A stretch of 64,000 nucleotides of DNA, taken from NCBI GenBank assembly GCA_013375455.1, contig JABXJT010000022.1:4223-68222 (forward strand), read 5' to 3'. Positions 36,183 through 43,243 of the stretch are shown piece after piece. The translations under genes were made by a program, and so were the position numbers. The notes beneath the pieces were generated by a model. That model was not told the origin of the DNA and did not search any database. It worked only from the letters and a program-made list of their open reading frames with translations. Within the stretch, counting starts at the first letter, position 1, and every line of letters starts with the position of its first letter. Origin of the DNA: Candidatus Helarchaeota archaeon (GTDB taxonomy: Archaea; Asgardarchaeota; Lokiarchaeia; Helarchaeales; HEL-GB-A).

Positions 36183-36518
36183 TTAATGTAATGTATCTAT
36201 AATATCCTTTGATGCGATATCCTCTATTTTTTCTTTATCACGACTTGATATATAGGAATTTACGGATGAAAGAACCGTGAAAATTTCCGGATGTTTGATG
36301 CTGTAAAACTTTTTCACGCCTTCTCGGCGAACTTGCAGAATATCTGCAGCAATGAGCTTGCTTAATTGCTGAGAAGTCGTGGATTGGCTCTTATTTAACT
36401 TGAGTTCAATATCATTAGCAGTCATTTCAGTGTTCTTTAGAAGTTCTATGATTTTAAGACGTGTTGAATCAGCCAATACTTTTAAAAAGAGAACTATCGG
36501 ATCAATAAGCTCTTCCAC
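36183..36518 (-). CDS. ArsR-family winged-helix repressor
   Basis: 111 residues with a classic ArsR fold: FLKVLADSTRLKIIELL (about 11-27), the recognition helix region KSQSTTSQQLSKLIA (about 44-58) and a wing VRREGVKKFYSI. No metal-binding cysteines are present, so the signal is not an obvious metal. The GTG start at 36518 has GGAG upstream. A perfect 24-base palindrome lies 68 bases upstream between this gene and the divergent small-ORF/wHTH unit. Autoregulation is likely. Confidence 0.85.
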   Translation of the reverse strand: MEELIDPIVLFLKVLADSTRLKIIELLKNTEMTANDIELKLNKSQSTTSQQLSKLIAADILQVRREGVKKFYSIKHPEIFTVLSSVNSYISSRDKEKIEDIASKDIIDTLH

Positions 36519-36586
36519 TTTAGGGCAACTCCTTTAGAGAATTGTATATTGATCATTATCAGAAATATTTAAATATTAGTGTATTC

Positions 36587-36610
36587 ATATATCGTTATAT
36601 AACGATATAT
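36587..36610. promoter_or_regulatory. Perfect 24-bp palindrome, probable ArsR operator
   Basis: The palindrome has half-site ATATATCGTTAT and its exact reverse complement, with no spacer. Its length and position between divergent genes are those of an ArsR-type binding site. TATA-like elements flank it on both sides, so a bound dimer could block both promoters. Confidence 0.7.
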
Positions 36611-36621
36611 CGAAAGGTCTT

Positions 36622-36631
36622 AGTTATATAT
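36622..36631 (+). promoter_or_regulatory. TATA box for the 36657 small gene
   Basis: TTATATATAA lies 26 bases upstream of the ATG at 36657, the distance from TATA box to transcript start in archaea. This suggests a leaderless mRNA, in agreement with the missing ribosome binding site of the small gene. Confidence 0.55.
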
Positions 36632-36656
36632 AAATGAATCGGTAAATGATGATTAA

Positions 36657-36803
36657 ATGGAAGGAATTAAAAAGGGAGATAAAAGTAAGAAGCTTGAGGA
36701 CGTGTGGATCCCAATTATAATGGATAATTATAATGATCCATACAAGGAATGGGCTGAAGCTTTTTTTTGGGTTAAAAGTTTAATTAGAGAAGTAAAAAAG
36801 TGA
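36657..36803 (+). CDS. 48-residue small protein, probably leaderless
   Basis: ATG 36657 to TGA 36803. A basic start (MEGIKKGDKSKKLED) is followed by WIPIIMDNYNDPYKEWAEAF and an amphipathic C-terminal helix. It is preceded by a TATA box at the right distance for a leaderless transcript. Its stop codon overlaps the GAGGT ribosome binding site of the next gene, so the two form an operon. The family is unknown. Divergence from ArsR across a palindrome suggests shared regulation. Confidence 0.55.
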   Translation: MEGIKKGDKSKKLEDVWIPIIMDNYNDPYKEWAEAFFWVKSLIREVKK

Positions 36804-36813
36804 GGTTAATTTG

Positions 36814-37203
36814 ATGTTAGCTAGCTTGGAAGTAAGTATAAAGAACGCTATTCCTGAGGGAACGGTTGATCATAAACCAAGTGGGGTGCAATTAGCAAGT
36901 CCTTTTTATCAAAAGCGTGAAATCATGAAACTCCCCCCTTCAGCGAAATTCATTTTGTATTTATTGAGATCGAAAGGTGCCATGAATCGAAAACGCATCA
37001 TTCAAAAAACGTTAATGCCTGATCGCACCGTTGGATTCGCTTTAAAATTACTATTGGAGAAAAATTTAATCCGAAAGGAAGATCCTGAGGCATTGGTAAA
37101 AAGAACATCAGAGAAGAGGCGTCGGAGGCGAAAGCGAGATCGCCGCATTACTAATTACAATATTGTTTCAACAATCCTGCCCTTTGTAATGGCAGAAGTT
37201 TAA
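36814..37203 (+). CDS. Winged-helix DNA-binding protein
   Basis: 129 residues from ATG 36814, which has GAGGT at 7-base spacing (a TTG one codon earlier is too close). The core (about 38-92) is a MarR-like winged helix: AKFILYLLRSKGAMNRKRI, LMPDRTVGFALKLLLEKNLI. A strongly basic stretch (KRTSEKRRRRRKRDRR) follows. It is the second gene of a two-gene unit divergent from ArsR. A DNA-binding function is well supported; the target is unknown. Confidence 0.7.
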   Translation: MLASLEVSIKNAIPEGTVDHKPSGVQLASPFYQKREIMKLPPSAKFILYLLRSKGAMNRKRIIQKTLMPDRTVGFALKLLLEKNLIRKEDPEALVKRTSEKRRRRRKRDRRITNYNIVSTILPFVMAEV

Positions 37204-37383
37204 ATTATTTTTTATCCCCTCAATCCCTAAATGCTAATTTTTCACTTCACATTACAAAAGACTATTGTTTTTTTTTTGAAAAATTATATTTTAATAAAAA
37301 GTTAAATAGGTTAACAATAAAAATCAAAACGCGTAATGAATTGATTAAGATAATAACACTAAAATTGCCAAGAGAGGATTAAA

Positions 37384-38415
37384 ATAGAAAAGAATTTAAT
37401 TAAGGGAATAGTATTATCCCAGTTTAATGAAAAAATGGGTCCCGAGGCAAATGCTTGGTTTCCCGATTTATCTATTGATATCAGAAATCTCGTTAGTATG
37501 AAATCTATTAACATACTAGTGGGTGAAGGGGGATTAATTCCGGAATCTTTATCTGTGTTTCCATTTCCTTCTTTAGGGTTAAAAGGATTAATAAAATCCT
37601 TGGAAATTAAGGACGAAACACGTCGCGGAGGTGTTATTGATAGTTCACTTACAGTTCTTTACGATGAGGCTAATGATCCTATTTTTTATAAGTACATAGA
37701 TAATTTTAAAGTGATATTCAATAAAGCGGCATCTAACATTGTTGCCTTAGAGGAAGCAAATGCAAAAAGAAAAGAAATTACAGATGAATTAAAACAATTC
37801 CATTCTAATCTCCTTACCGTGTTAAATGAATTGTATGAAGTAGAATTAGCGGGTTCTGAAACGGAAGCTTTTCCTAAAGTGGAAAAGGATGAACAAGTTA
37901 CATTCAGATTTAAAATAATTGTCTGTGGGGATCCATCCGTGGGCAAAACCTCAACAGTTTTGAGATTTACCGATAATGCTTTTAAAAAGACCTATATTCC
38001 CACTATGGGAGTAAACGTTAGTGAGAAACGCATTCAATTAGAAAATGCAAGGGTTGAATTCATAATTTGGGATATTGCAGGGCAAAGTAAATTTCAGATG
38101 ATGAGAAAACATTTTTACCAAGGGGCGGAAGGAAAATTATTAATATTCGATTTGACGCGTCCAAAAACATTTAATGACATAAATAAATGGTATCAAGATA
38201 TAAATTCCCATTTGAAGGGAGAATTTCGTGGATTTTTATTGGGTAATAAAAGTGATTTGGTTGATCAAAGAAAAGTAACCAAGGAAGAAATTTCAAAGCT
38301 AGCCAAGGAACTTAACATTGATTATATTGAAACTTCTGCACTATCTGGAGAGAATATTAATAACGCCTTTCACAAATTAGGGCATTTTTTAGTCGAAGAA
38401 CGGCGTAAAAAATGA
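37384..38415 (+). CDS. Ras-like GTPase with longin/roadblock-like N-terminal domain (non-AUG start)
   Basis: About 343 residues if translated from ATA 37384. The first ATG, at 37435, cuts into the N-terminal strand LIKGIVLSQFNEKMGPEANA, which is clearly part of the domain. No ATG, GTG or TTG precedes it in frame before the TAA at 37360, whereas GAGAGG lies 6 bases before the ATA. The N-terminal about 150 residues look like a longin/roadblock-type sensor. The GTPase part has GDPSVGKTST, DIAGQSKFQ, NKSD and ETSA boxes. A fused regulator-GTPase is inferred. Monocistronic. Confidence 0.75.
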   Translation: MEKNLIKGIVLSQFNEKMGPEANAWFPDLSIDIRNLVSMKSINILVGEGGLIPESLSVFPFPSLGLKGLIKSLEIKDETRRGGVIDSSLTVLYDEANDPIFYKYIDNFKVIFNKAASNIVALEEANAKRKEITDELKQFHSNLLTVLNELYEVELAGSETEAFPKVEKDEQVTFRFKIIVCGDPSVGKTSTVLRFTDNAFKKTYIPTMGVNVSEKRIQLENARVEFIIWDIAGQSKFQMMRKHFYQGAEGKLLIFDLTRPKTFNDINKWYQDINSHLKGEFRGFLLGNKSDLVDQRKVTKEEISKLAKELNIDYIETSALSGENINNAFHKLGHFLVEERRKK

Positions 38416-38493
38416 TAAAAAAAACTAAAATACCCCTTCAAAATCGTTATTATTGTTTATTTAAAACCCAATCTGAAACAATATAATTGGTAG

Positions 38494-39651
38494 GTGACTC
38501 GTATTTCTCGAAAAATGAAAATTGTCGTGCTTCCAGGCGATGGAATTGGGATAGAAGTGACGGCAGAGGCTGTAAAAGTTTTAAAGGCTGTTGAAGAAAA
38601 AATTTCAGAGGATTTTGAGTTAATTGAATTCCCCTGCGGAGGACAATATTGGCTTAAAACAGGAAAAAAAGAGGAATGGCCAGCTGAAGCATATTCCACT
38701 TGTAAAAATGAAGCTGATGCAATATTATTAGGGGCAATTGGATGGACAAATCCTGATGGGACGACTGTAAGATATCCTGATGGACGGATGGTGGGATTAA
38801 ACACTTTATTTGGGCTTCGTTTTGGGCTTGATCTTTATGCCAATATCCGCCCAACCAAATTATATGAGGGGGTCCCGCATAAAATCTCGGGTGAGTTTCG
38901 TCAAGTTTGGGAGCCACAAAATGTCGATTTTGTAATCATTCGTGAAAATACAGAAGGTTTGTATTGTGATACTCATGGAGGACTAAAAAGGGGGGAGATC
39001 ACGGAGGTTGCCACTGACACGCGTTTAATAACTAAGAAGGGGGCAGAAAGAGTCATTCGATTCGCATTTGAATATTGTAAACGCCGGAATCGCGGGGCAC
39101 CTAAAGATAAAAAATTGCGAGTAACCTGCGTAGATAAGAGTAACGTGACTGCAGGATGCGTTCTTTTCAGGCACACCTATCAAGAGATTAAAAAGGATTA
39201 TCCCAAAATAGCAGAAGATTATGCCTTCATTGATGCGTTCACGCAATGGATCGTACGAACGCCGGAATGGTATGATGTCAGCGTTGTACCCAATATGTTC
39301 GGAGATATTGCCACAGACCTTGCTGCAGTTCTTCAAGGGGGAATGGGAATGGCTGCATCAGGAAATGTAGGAGATCGTCATGGAATGTTTGAACCAATCC
39401 ATGGCTCAGCCCCGCGTCATGCTGGAAAAAATGAGGCAAATCCCGTTGCCGCTATCCTTTCCGTTCAAATGATGCTTGATTGGTTAAGCGTCAAACATGG
39501 AGAGAAATTAAAGACAGGTGCAAATCTAGTAGAGAGTGCTATTGCTGAAATTTTGAAAGAAGGAAAAATTAAAACTTATGATTTAGGTGGAACCTCAAAA
39601 ACTAGCGAAGTTGGAGATGCAATCGCTTCTCGCATTAAAAAAATGGAATAA
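38494..39651 (+). CDS. leuB: 3-isopropylmalate dehydrogenase (isocitrate/isopropylmalate family)
   Basis: 385 residues. The N-terminal PGDGIGIEVTAEAV motif, the substrate region RENTEGLYCDTHGG (about 150) and the metal/NAD motif FGDIATDLAAVLQGGMGMAASGN (split here: FGDIATDL and MGMAASGN) identify the beta-decarboxylating dehydrogenase family. Homoisocitrate or tartrate dehydrogenases look similar; the convergent leuA-like gene argues for leucine synthesis. The start may be GTG 38494 or ATG 38515, the latter giving the more usual N-terminus. Leu isomerase genes are not in the window. Confidence 0.8.
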   Translation: MTRISRKMKIVVLPGDGIGIEVTAEAVKVLKAVEEKISEDFELIEFPCGGQYWLKTGKKEEWPAEAYSTCKNEADAILLGAIGWTNPDGTTVRYPDGRMVGLNTLFGLRFGLDLYANIRPTKLYEGVPHKISGEFRQVWEPQNVDFVIIRENTEGLYCDTHGGLKRGEITEVATDTRLITKKGAERVIRFAFEYCKRRNRGAPKDKKLRVTCVDKSNVTAGCVLFRHTYQEIKKDYPKIAEDYAFIDAFTQWIVRTPEWYDVSVVPNMFGDIATDLAAVLQGGMGMAASGNVGDRHGMFEPIHGSAPRHAGKNEANPVAAILSVQMMLDWLSVKHGEKLKTGANLVESAIAEILKEGKIKTYDLGGTSKTSEVGDAIASRIKKME

Positions 39652-39654
39652 AAA

Positions 39655-41298
39655 TTAATTAGTTCCGAGATTATTTAGTTCAAGTTTATATTTGGCAACA
39701 ATTCGATTCAGGCCATTAATCATTGCTAGGACACTAGACATTACGATATCCTCATGTGTAGCCCGTGCATCGACCAGGAACCCGCGATCATCCGATAATC
39801 GCACTCGAACATGCCCTAAAGCATCTGTTCCTCCAGTAATTGCTTCAAGATTATATTCTGAAAGTTTGACATCACCAATCTTACCATAATATCTTTTGAA
39901 AGCCTTGGATAGTGCATTACATGCTGCATCAACTGGACCTACACCAATCGCTGAGGCAATATGTTCGCTCCATTCGTCTTGATGCTTAATTTTTAACTTA
40001 ACCGTGGCAGTTGGAGTTACGTTCATTCCACAGACCACTGTCAATTCTTCAAGATCGATTGATTTTTCCGCTTGTGGAATGGTTCCAAGGACAGCTTGTG
40101 CGATAGCTAGCAGGTCCTGATCGGTTACTTGCTTTCCTTTATCACCTATTACCTTGATCCGACCTTTAATTTCCCTTAATTGAAGCCTATCAACCATGAC
40201 ACCTAATCGATTTAATTTGCTTGCAATTGCGTGGCCTCCGGAATGTTTTCCAACGCCAATGGATTTGAGAATCACATCATCAATCTCATCGGAGCGTGGA
40301 ATGCCAATTAAGTCCGGTCCAATTGGTTCATAAGTTCGAGGGTTCATTATTACCGCGTGAGCGTGGATGCCACTTTCATGCCGGAAGGCATTGCTTCCAA
40401 CGAGCGGAAAATTGATAGGAATGCGCATGTTAGTGATCTGTTCCAAGAGGATTGCTGTTTCATAGATATATTTATAGTTAATATTCGTTTGTATCCCGTA
40501 CAAAGCATAAAGCGACATCACAACCTCTTCCATGGAGGCATTGCCTGCTCGTTCTCCTATCCCTAAAATTGTCGTGTGAACCTGGCTTGCGCCTTGTTCA
40601 ACACCTGCCAGTGTATTTGCAGTGGATAGCCCAAAATCATCATGGCAATGACAAGAGATGCGAATGTTTTTAGGGAGGGCTTCTCGTAGTTTTTTAATTA
40701 TATATGCAAAGCCAGGGGGAGTGATTGTCCCGACTGTATCAGGCACGTTGATGCGTGTTGCGCCTGCTTCTGCCGCTGCGACATTTGCTTTTATGAGGTA
40801 ATCTAAATCGGTCCGAGTTGCATCCTCCGCCGAAAATTCTACAATGTCATAATGTTCTCTCGCATATTGTATCTCATGAGTTATTGCAGAAAGTACCTCT
40901 TCTCGTGTCATTTTGAGCTTATCCTTCAGGTGGAGATCGGATGTGGCTATAAAAACATGGATGGAATCCATATCGCATTCAATCACCTTGTCAATATCGA
41001 GACGTGCGATGCGAGCCAAGCCAATTACTTCACAATTAAGGCCGAGCTTTGAAATTTCTTTACAGGCTACATAATCGCCTTTTGAAACAACAGGCATCCC
41101 TGCTTCTATTATATCAATGCCAAGTTTATCTAGTTGTCTGGCAACTGTAATTTTTTCCTGCAAGGTAAATGAGATGCCTGGGGTCTGCTCGCCATCCCGC
41201 AAGCTCGTGTCGAAAATATAGACCCGATCTGGGAGGTTCAAATCTTTCCGCACGTCATCAATGTGTGGACTCACGAATATTTTCTTACTATCTGCCAT
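39655..41298 (-). CDS. leuA: 2-isopropylmalate synthase (or citramalate synthase)
   Basis: 547 residues. The HMGL-like barrel starts with FDTSLRDGEQTPGISF (about 29-44), continues with SCHCHDDFGLSTANTLAG (about 215-232) and has the catalytic region NAFRHESGIHAHA. The C-terminal about 130 residues form the LeuA allosteric dimer domain, which binds leucine or isoleucine. The enzyme condenses acetyl-CoA with 2-oxoisovalerate (or pyruvate). It converges on leuB with a gap of 3 bases. AAAGGTG precedes the ATG. Confidence 0.88.
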   Translation of the reverse strand: MADSKKIFVSPHIDDVRKDLNLPDRVYIFDTSLRDGEQTPGISFTLQEKITVARQLDKLGIDIIEAGMPVVSKGDYVACKEISKLGLNCEVIGLARIARLDIDKVIECDMDSIHVFIATSDLHLKDKLKMTREEVLSAITHEIQYAREHYDIVEFSAEDATRTDLDYLIKANVAAAEAGATRINVPDTVGTITPPGFAYIIKKLREALPKNIRISCHCHDDFGLSTANTLAGVEQGASQVHTTILGIGERAGNASMEEVVMSLYALYGIQTNINYKYIYETAILLEQITNMRIPINFPLVGSNAFRHESGIHAHAVIMNPRTYEPIGPDLIGIPRSDEIDDVILKSIGVGKHSGGHAIASKLNRLGVMVDRLQLREIKGRIKVIGDKGKQVTDQDLLAIAQAVLGTIPQAEKSIDLEELTVVCGMNVTPTATVKLKIKHQDEWSEHIASAIGVGPVDAACNALSKAFKRYYGKIGDVKLSEYNLEAITGGTDALGHVRVRLSDDRGFLVDARATHEDIVMSSVLAMINGLNRIVAKYKLELNNLGTN

Positions 41299-41591
41299 TA
41301 TTTTTCACCTTTCATGTACTCTTTGAAAAAATAAACCATTCTTCCTTTTTTCTTTAGATTAAACACGGAAGAAGTAGTTTTATTTCGGTGCAACATGGGG
41401 ATCGCTCTAAAAGTAGGACTTAGTTTTTTAGTTTTGGTTAAGAAGAACGCGATCCAACCTATAATCACCTTATTGGTTAGGTTGGATTTCATCTTTTTTA
41501 AATGTTGTTGAGCTAATAAATTCAATGGATCTTATCATGATACATTAATTGAGAGCGTGACTTGCACCTATCTTGAATAGGAGGATCTAAA

Positions 41592-41858
41592 GTGAAATTA
41601 AAAGATGATGAAAAATTCTGGGAGTTTTATAGATTTACTGGGGATTTTTTTGCTGTAGATATGAAGGAAGATGCTAAAGAGAAGTTTGGCGACTATCTCG
41701 ATGCAGAAATCTTCGCAGTTCTACGTGAATCGAAGGTTGAAAATTTCCGACATGGTTGGCTCGTACGAAAAACGAATGGGCATCCTTATTTAATTTGTTT
41801 TTTTGAACAGTTGGAGTACATGCTCATCCTCACGGCAAGAGTTGAGCTTATCTCTTAA
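41592..41858 (+). CDS. Small hypothetical protein (88 aa)
   Basis: A GTG start at 41592 with GGAGGA at ideal spacing supports real translation. The 88 residues are acidic/aromatic (KFWEFYRFTGDFFAVDM, HGWLVRKTNGHPYLICFFE) and look like a single small alpha/beta fold. The family is not recognised. It lies 54 bases before the MBL hydrolase gene on the same strand and may be co-transcribed. Confidence 0.6.
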   Translation: MKLKDDEKFWEFYRFTGDFFAVDMKEDAKEKFGDYLDAEIFAVLRESKVENFRHGWLVRKTNGHPYLICFFEQLEYMLILTARVELIS

Positions 41859-41912
41859 GTCAATAGAATTAGTTTTATCTAAAATCATGAAACTCTTATT
41901 GAAGGGATATTC

Positions 41913-42539
41913 ATGCTAGTGATTGACGGTATAATTTTCGTTCCCGGAGTTGGCTTCAATTCCAATGTCTACATTGTGGGGAAAAAAGAAATAGGAATTA
42001 TCGACTCTGGCGCATCATCTAATTATGTTTCTCATGTTATAGAGAAAATGAAAGAATTTCAGCTCGAAGAGGCGAATGTTAAGAAATTAATCTTGACGCA
42101 TGTACATCCGGACCATACTGGTGGCGTTAGAGGAATGATTGAAGCCTTCGATCCCCAAATTTTCATGCATACAGACGATGCCATCATTTTTCTTCAAAAA
42201 TACGCGGATAGAATGCAAGTTTTTACGGGCGGTGAAACCCTGACCATTGATGATTTCTCTTTTCAAGTGATTCACACTCCTGGCCACAGTCCAGGGGGCT
42301 TTTGTTTGTACGAACCTGAGCATAAGGTTCTCTTCAGCGGGGATACGGTTTTTTCTATGGGCGCTGTCGGGCGTTGCGATTTACGAGGCGGTAACTCCCG
42401 CCTCCTTGTCCAATCCATTGAGAAACTGCTGAAATTAGATGTTGAATACCTATGCCCAGGTCATATGCCTGTGGTGAAAGACGGGAATTCCCATATCCGT
42501 AATTCATACGAATATGCTAAAATAGTCTTTACTTATTAA
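41913..42539 (+). CDS. Metallo-beta-lactamase-fold hydrolase (glyoxalase II-like)
   Basis: 208 residues. The metal motif THVHPDHTGG (about 66-75), HTPGHSPGG (about 119-127), the bridging Asp in FSGDTVFSMG and a final PGHMPV (His, about 186) complete a binuclear zinc site. Size and motif set match small glyoxalase-II-like or thiol-ester hydrolases. AAGGG precedes the ATG. The substrate cannot be inferred. Confidence 0.88.
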   Translation: MLVIDGIIFVPGVGFNSNVYIVGKKEIGIIDSGASSNYVSHVIEKMKEFQLEEANVKKLILTHVHPDHTGGVRGMIEAFDPQIFMHTDDAIIFLQKYADRMQVFTGGETLTIDDFSFQVIHTPGHSPGGFCLYEPEHKVLFSGDTVFSMGAVGRCDLRGGNSRLLVQSIEKLLKLDVEYLCPGHMPVVKDGNSHIRNSYEYAKIVFTY

Positions 42540-42545
42540 AACTCC

Positions 42546-42851
42546 TTAACTCTCTTCATAGATGGATTCTAATAGTTCTTCTTTTTCTCTTTTTTTATTA
42601 GAAAGACTCCCAATAACTTCTAATTTTGATGATTTTTCTCTTTTCCATGATTCTTCTCTTGAATCTTTCCTATCACTTATCACTTTCACAGATAAAATAT
42701 CCCATCGATGAATTGGATCTTTCCAAGAGGTAGGATATATTCGGATAAGCCCTAACTTTTCTGAAAATCCTGCAGCACAGATAGTTATTCTTCTATCTTT
42801 TAATAAAACTGGAATTGCTCTCCCTAATAATATAAAATCATCAATATCCAT
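42546..42851 (-). CDS. Hypothetical protein (about 101 aa)
   Basis: Start taken as ATG 42851 with GGTGGG just before it; a GTG at 42863 would extend it by four residues. The sequence has an ICAAGFSEKLGLIRIYPTSW core, followed by DPIHRWDILSVKVISDRKD, and ends in a charged helix. It has the look of a conserved small archaeal protein, but I cannot name the family. Convergent with the MBL gene. Confidence 0.5.
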   Translation of the reverse strand: MDIDDFILLGRAIPVLLKDRRITICAAGFSEKLGLIRIYPTSWKDPIHRWDILSVKVISDRKDSREESWKREKSSKLEVIGSLSNKKREKEELLESIYEES

Positions 42852-42863
42852 AAACCCACCCAC

Positions 42864-43243
42864 TTACTTTGGTAGTAGATAAAACTATAACTTCTTTTAG
42901 ATTTAAATTTAAAACTCTATTTTCAAAGTTTTAATATATTAGAATCAATTTGAATTATGAATTAAGATTCAATTTAAAAACTTTTATAATATTCAATATA
43001 GGAGGAGAAAAATTTTCTCTCGCCAGTGAATTTCCGATTAATGGGTTTCAGTTATCGAATGCCGAATATATTTGAGTTTAGGCCACTCTCGTGCTGTTAT
43101 ATTTAAATAGCAAATGTTGTATTGAATATTGGTAATGGGTTGGTAAAAAATCTTGGATGACGGAAGATGACACTTTGGAGTTATCCTTTTAGGAGATGAT
43201 TAATCCTAACATAGAACGATAAAAATTTGATGAAGGGAGAAAA
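42864..43243. other. Intergenic segment, promoter region of the AN1-TPR gene
   Basis: 380 AT-rich bases. Visible are a TATA-like TTATATTTAAATAG near 43098-43111, an AGGAGG at 43001 not followed by a start codon, a short palindrome GAGAAAAATTTTCTC at 43005-43019, and two copies of a GAATCAATTTGAATT/GATTCAATTT-like element around 42941-42977. No gene was recognised. Confidence 0.45.

Noticed and set aside
38494..41298. leuB/leuA pair as a homocitrate/homoisocitrate (lysine) pair
   Set aside because: Cannot be excluded, but the LeuA regulatory domain and pairing favour leucine or isoleucine synthesis; other lysine genes are absent.
41298..41525. 75-codon minus-strand frame ending in TAATG at the leuA start
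   Set aside because: The overlap suggests coupling, but composition is basic and unconvincing, there is no leucine run expected of a leader peptide, and no family is recognisable.
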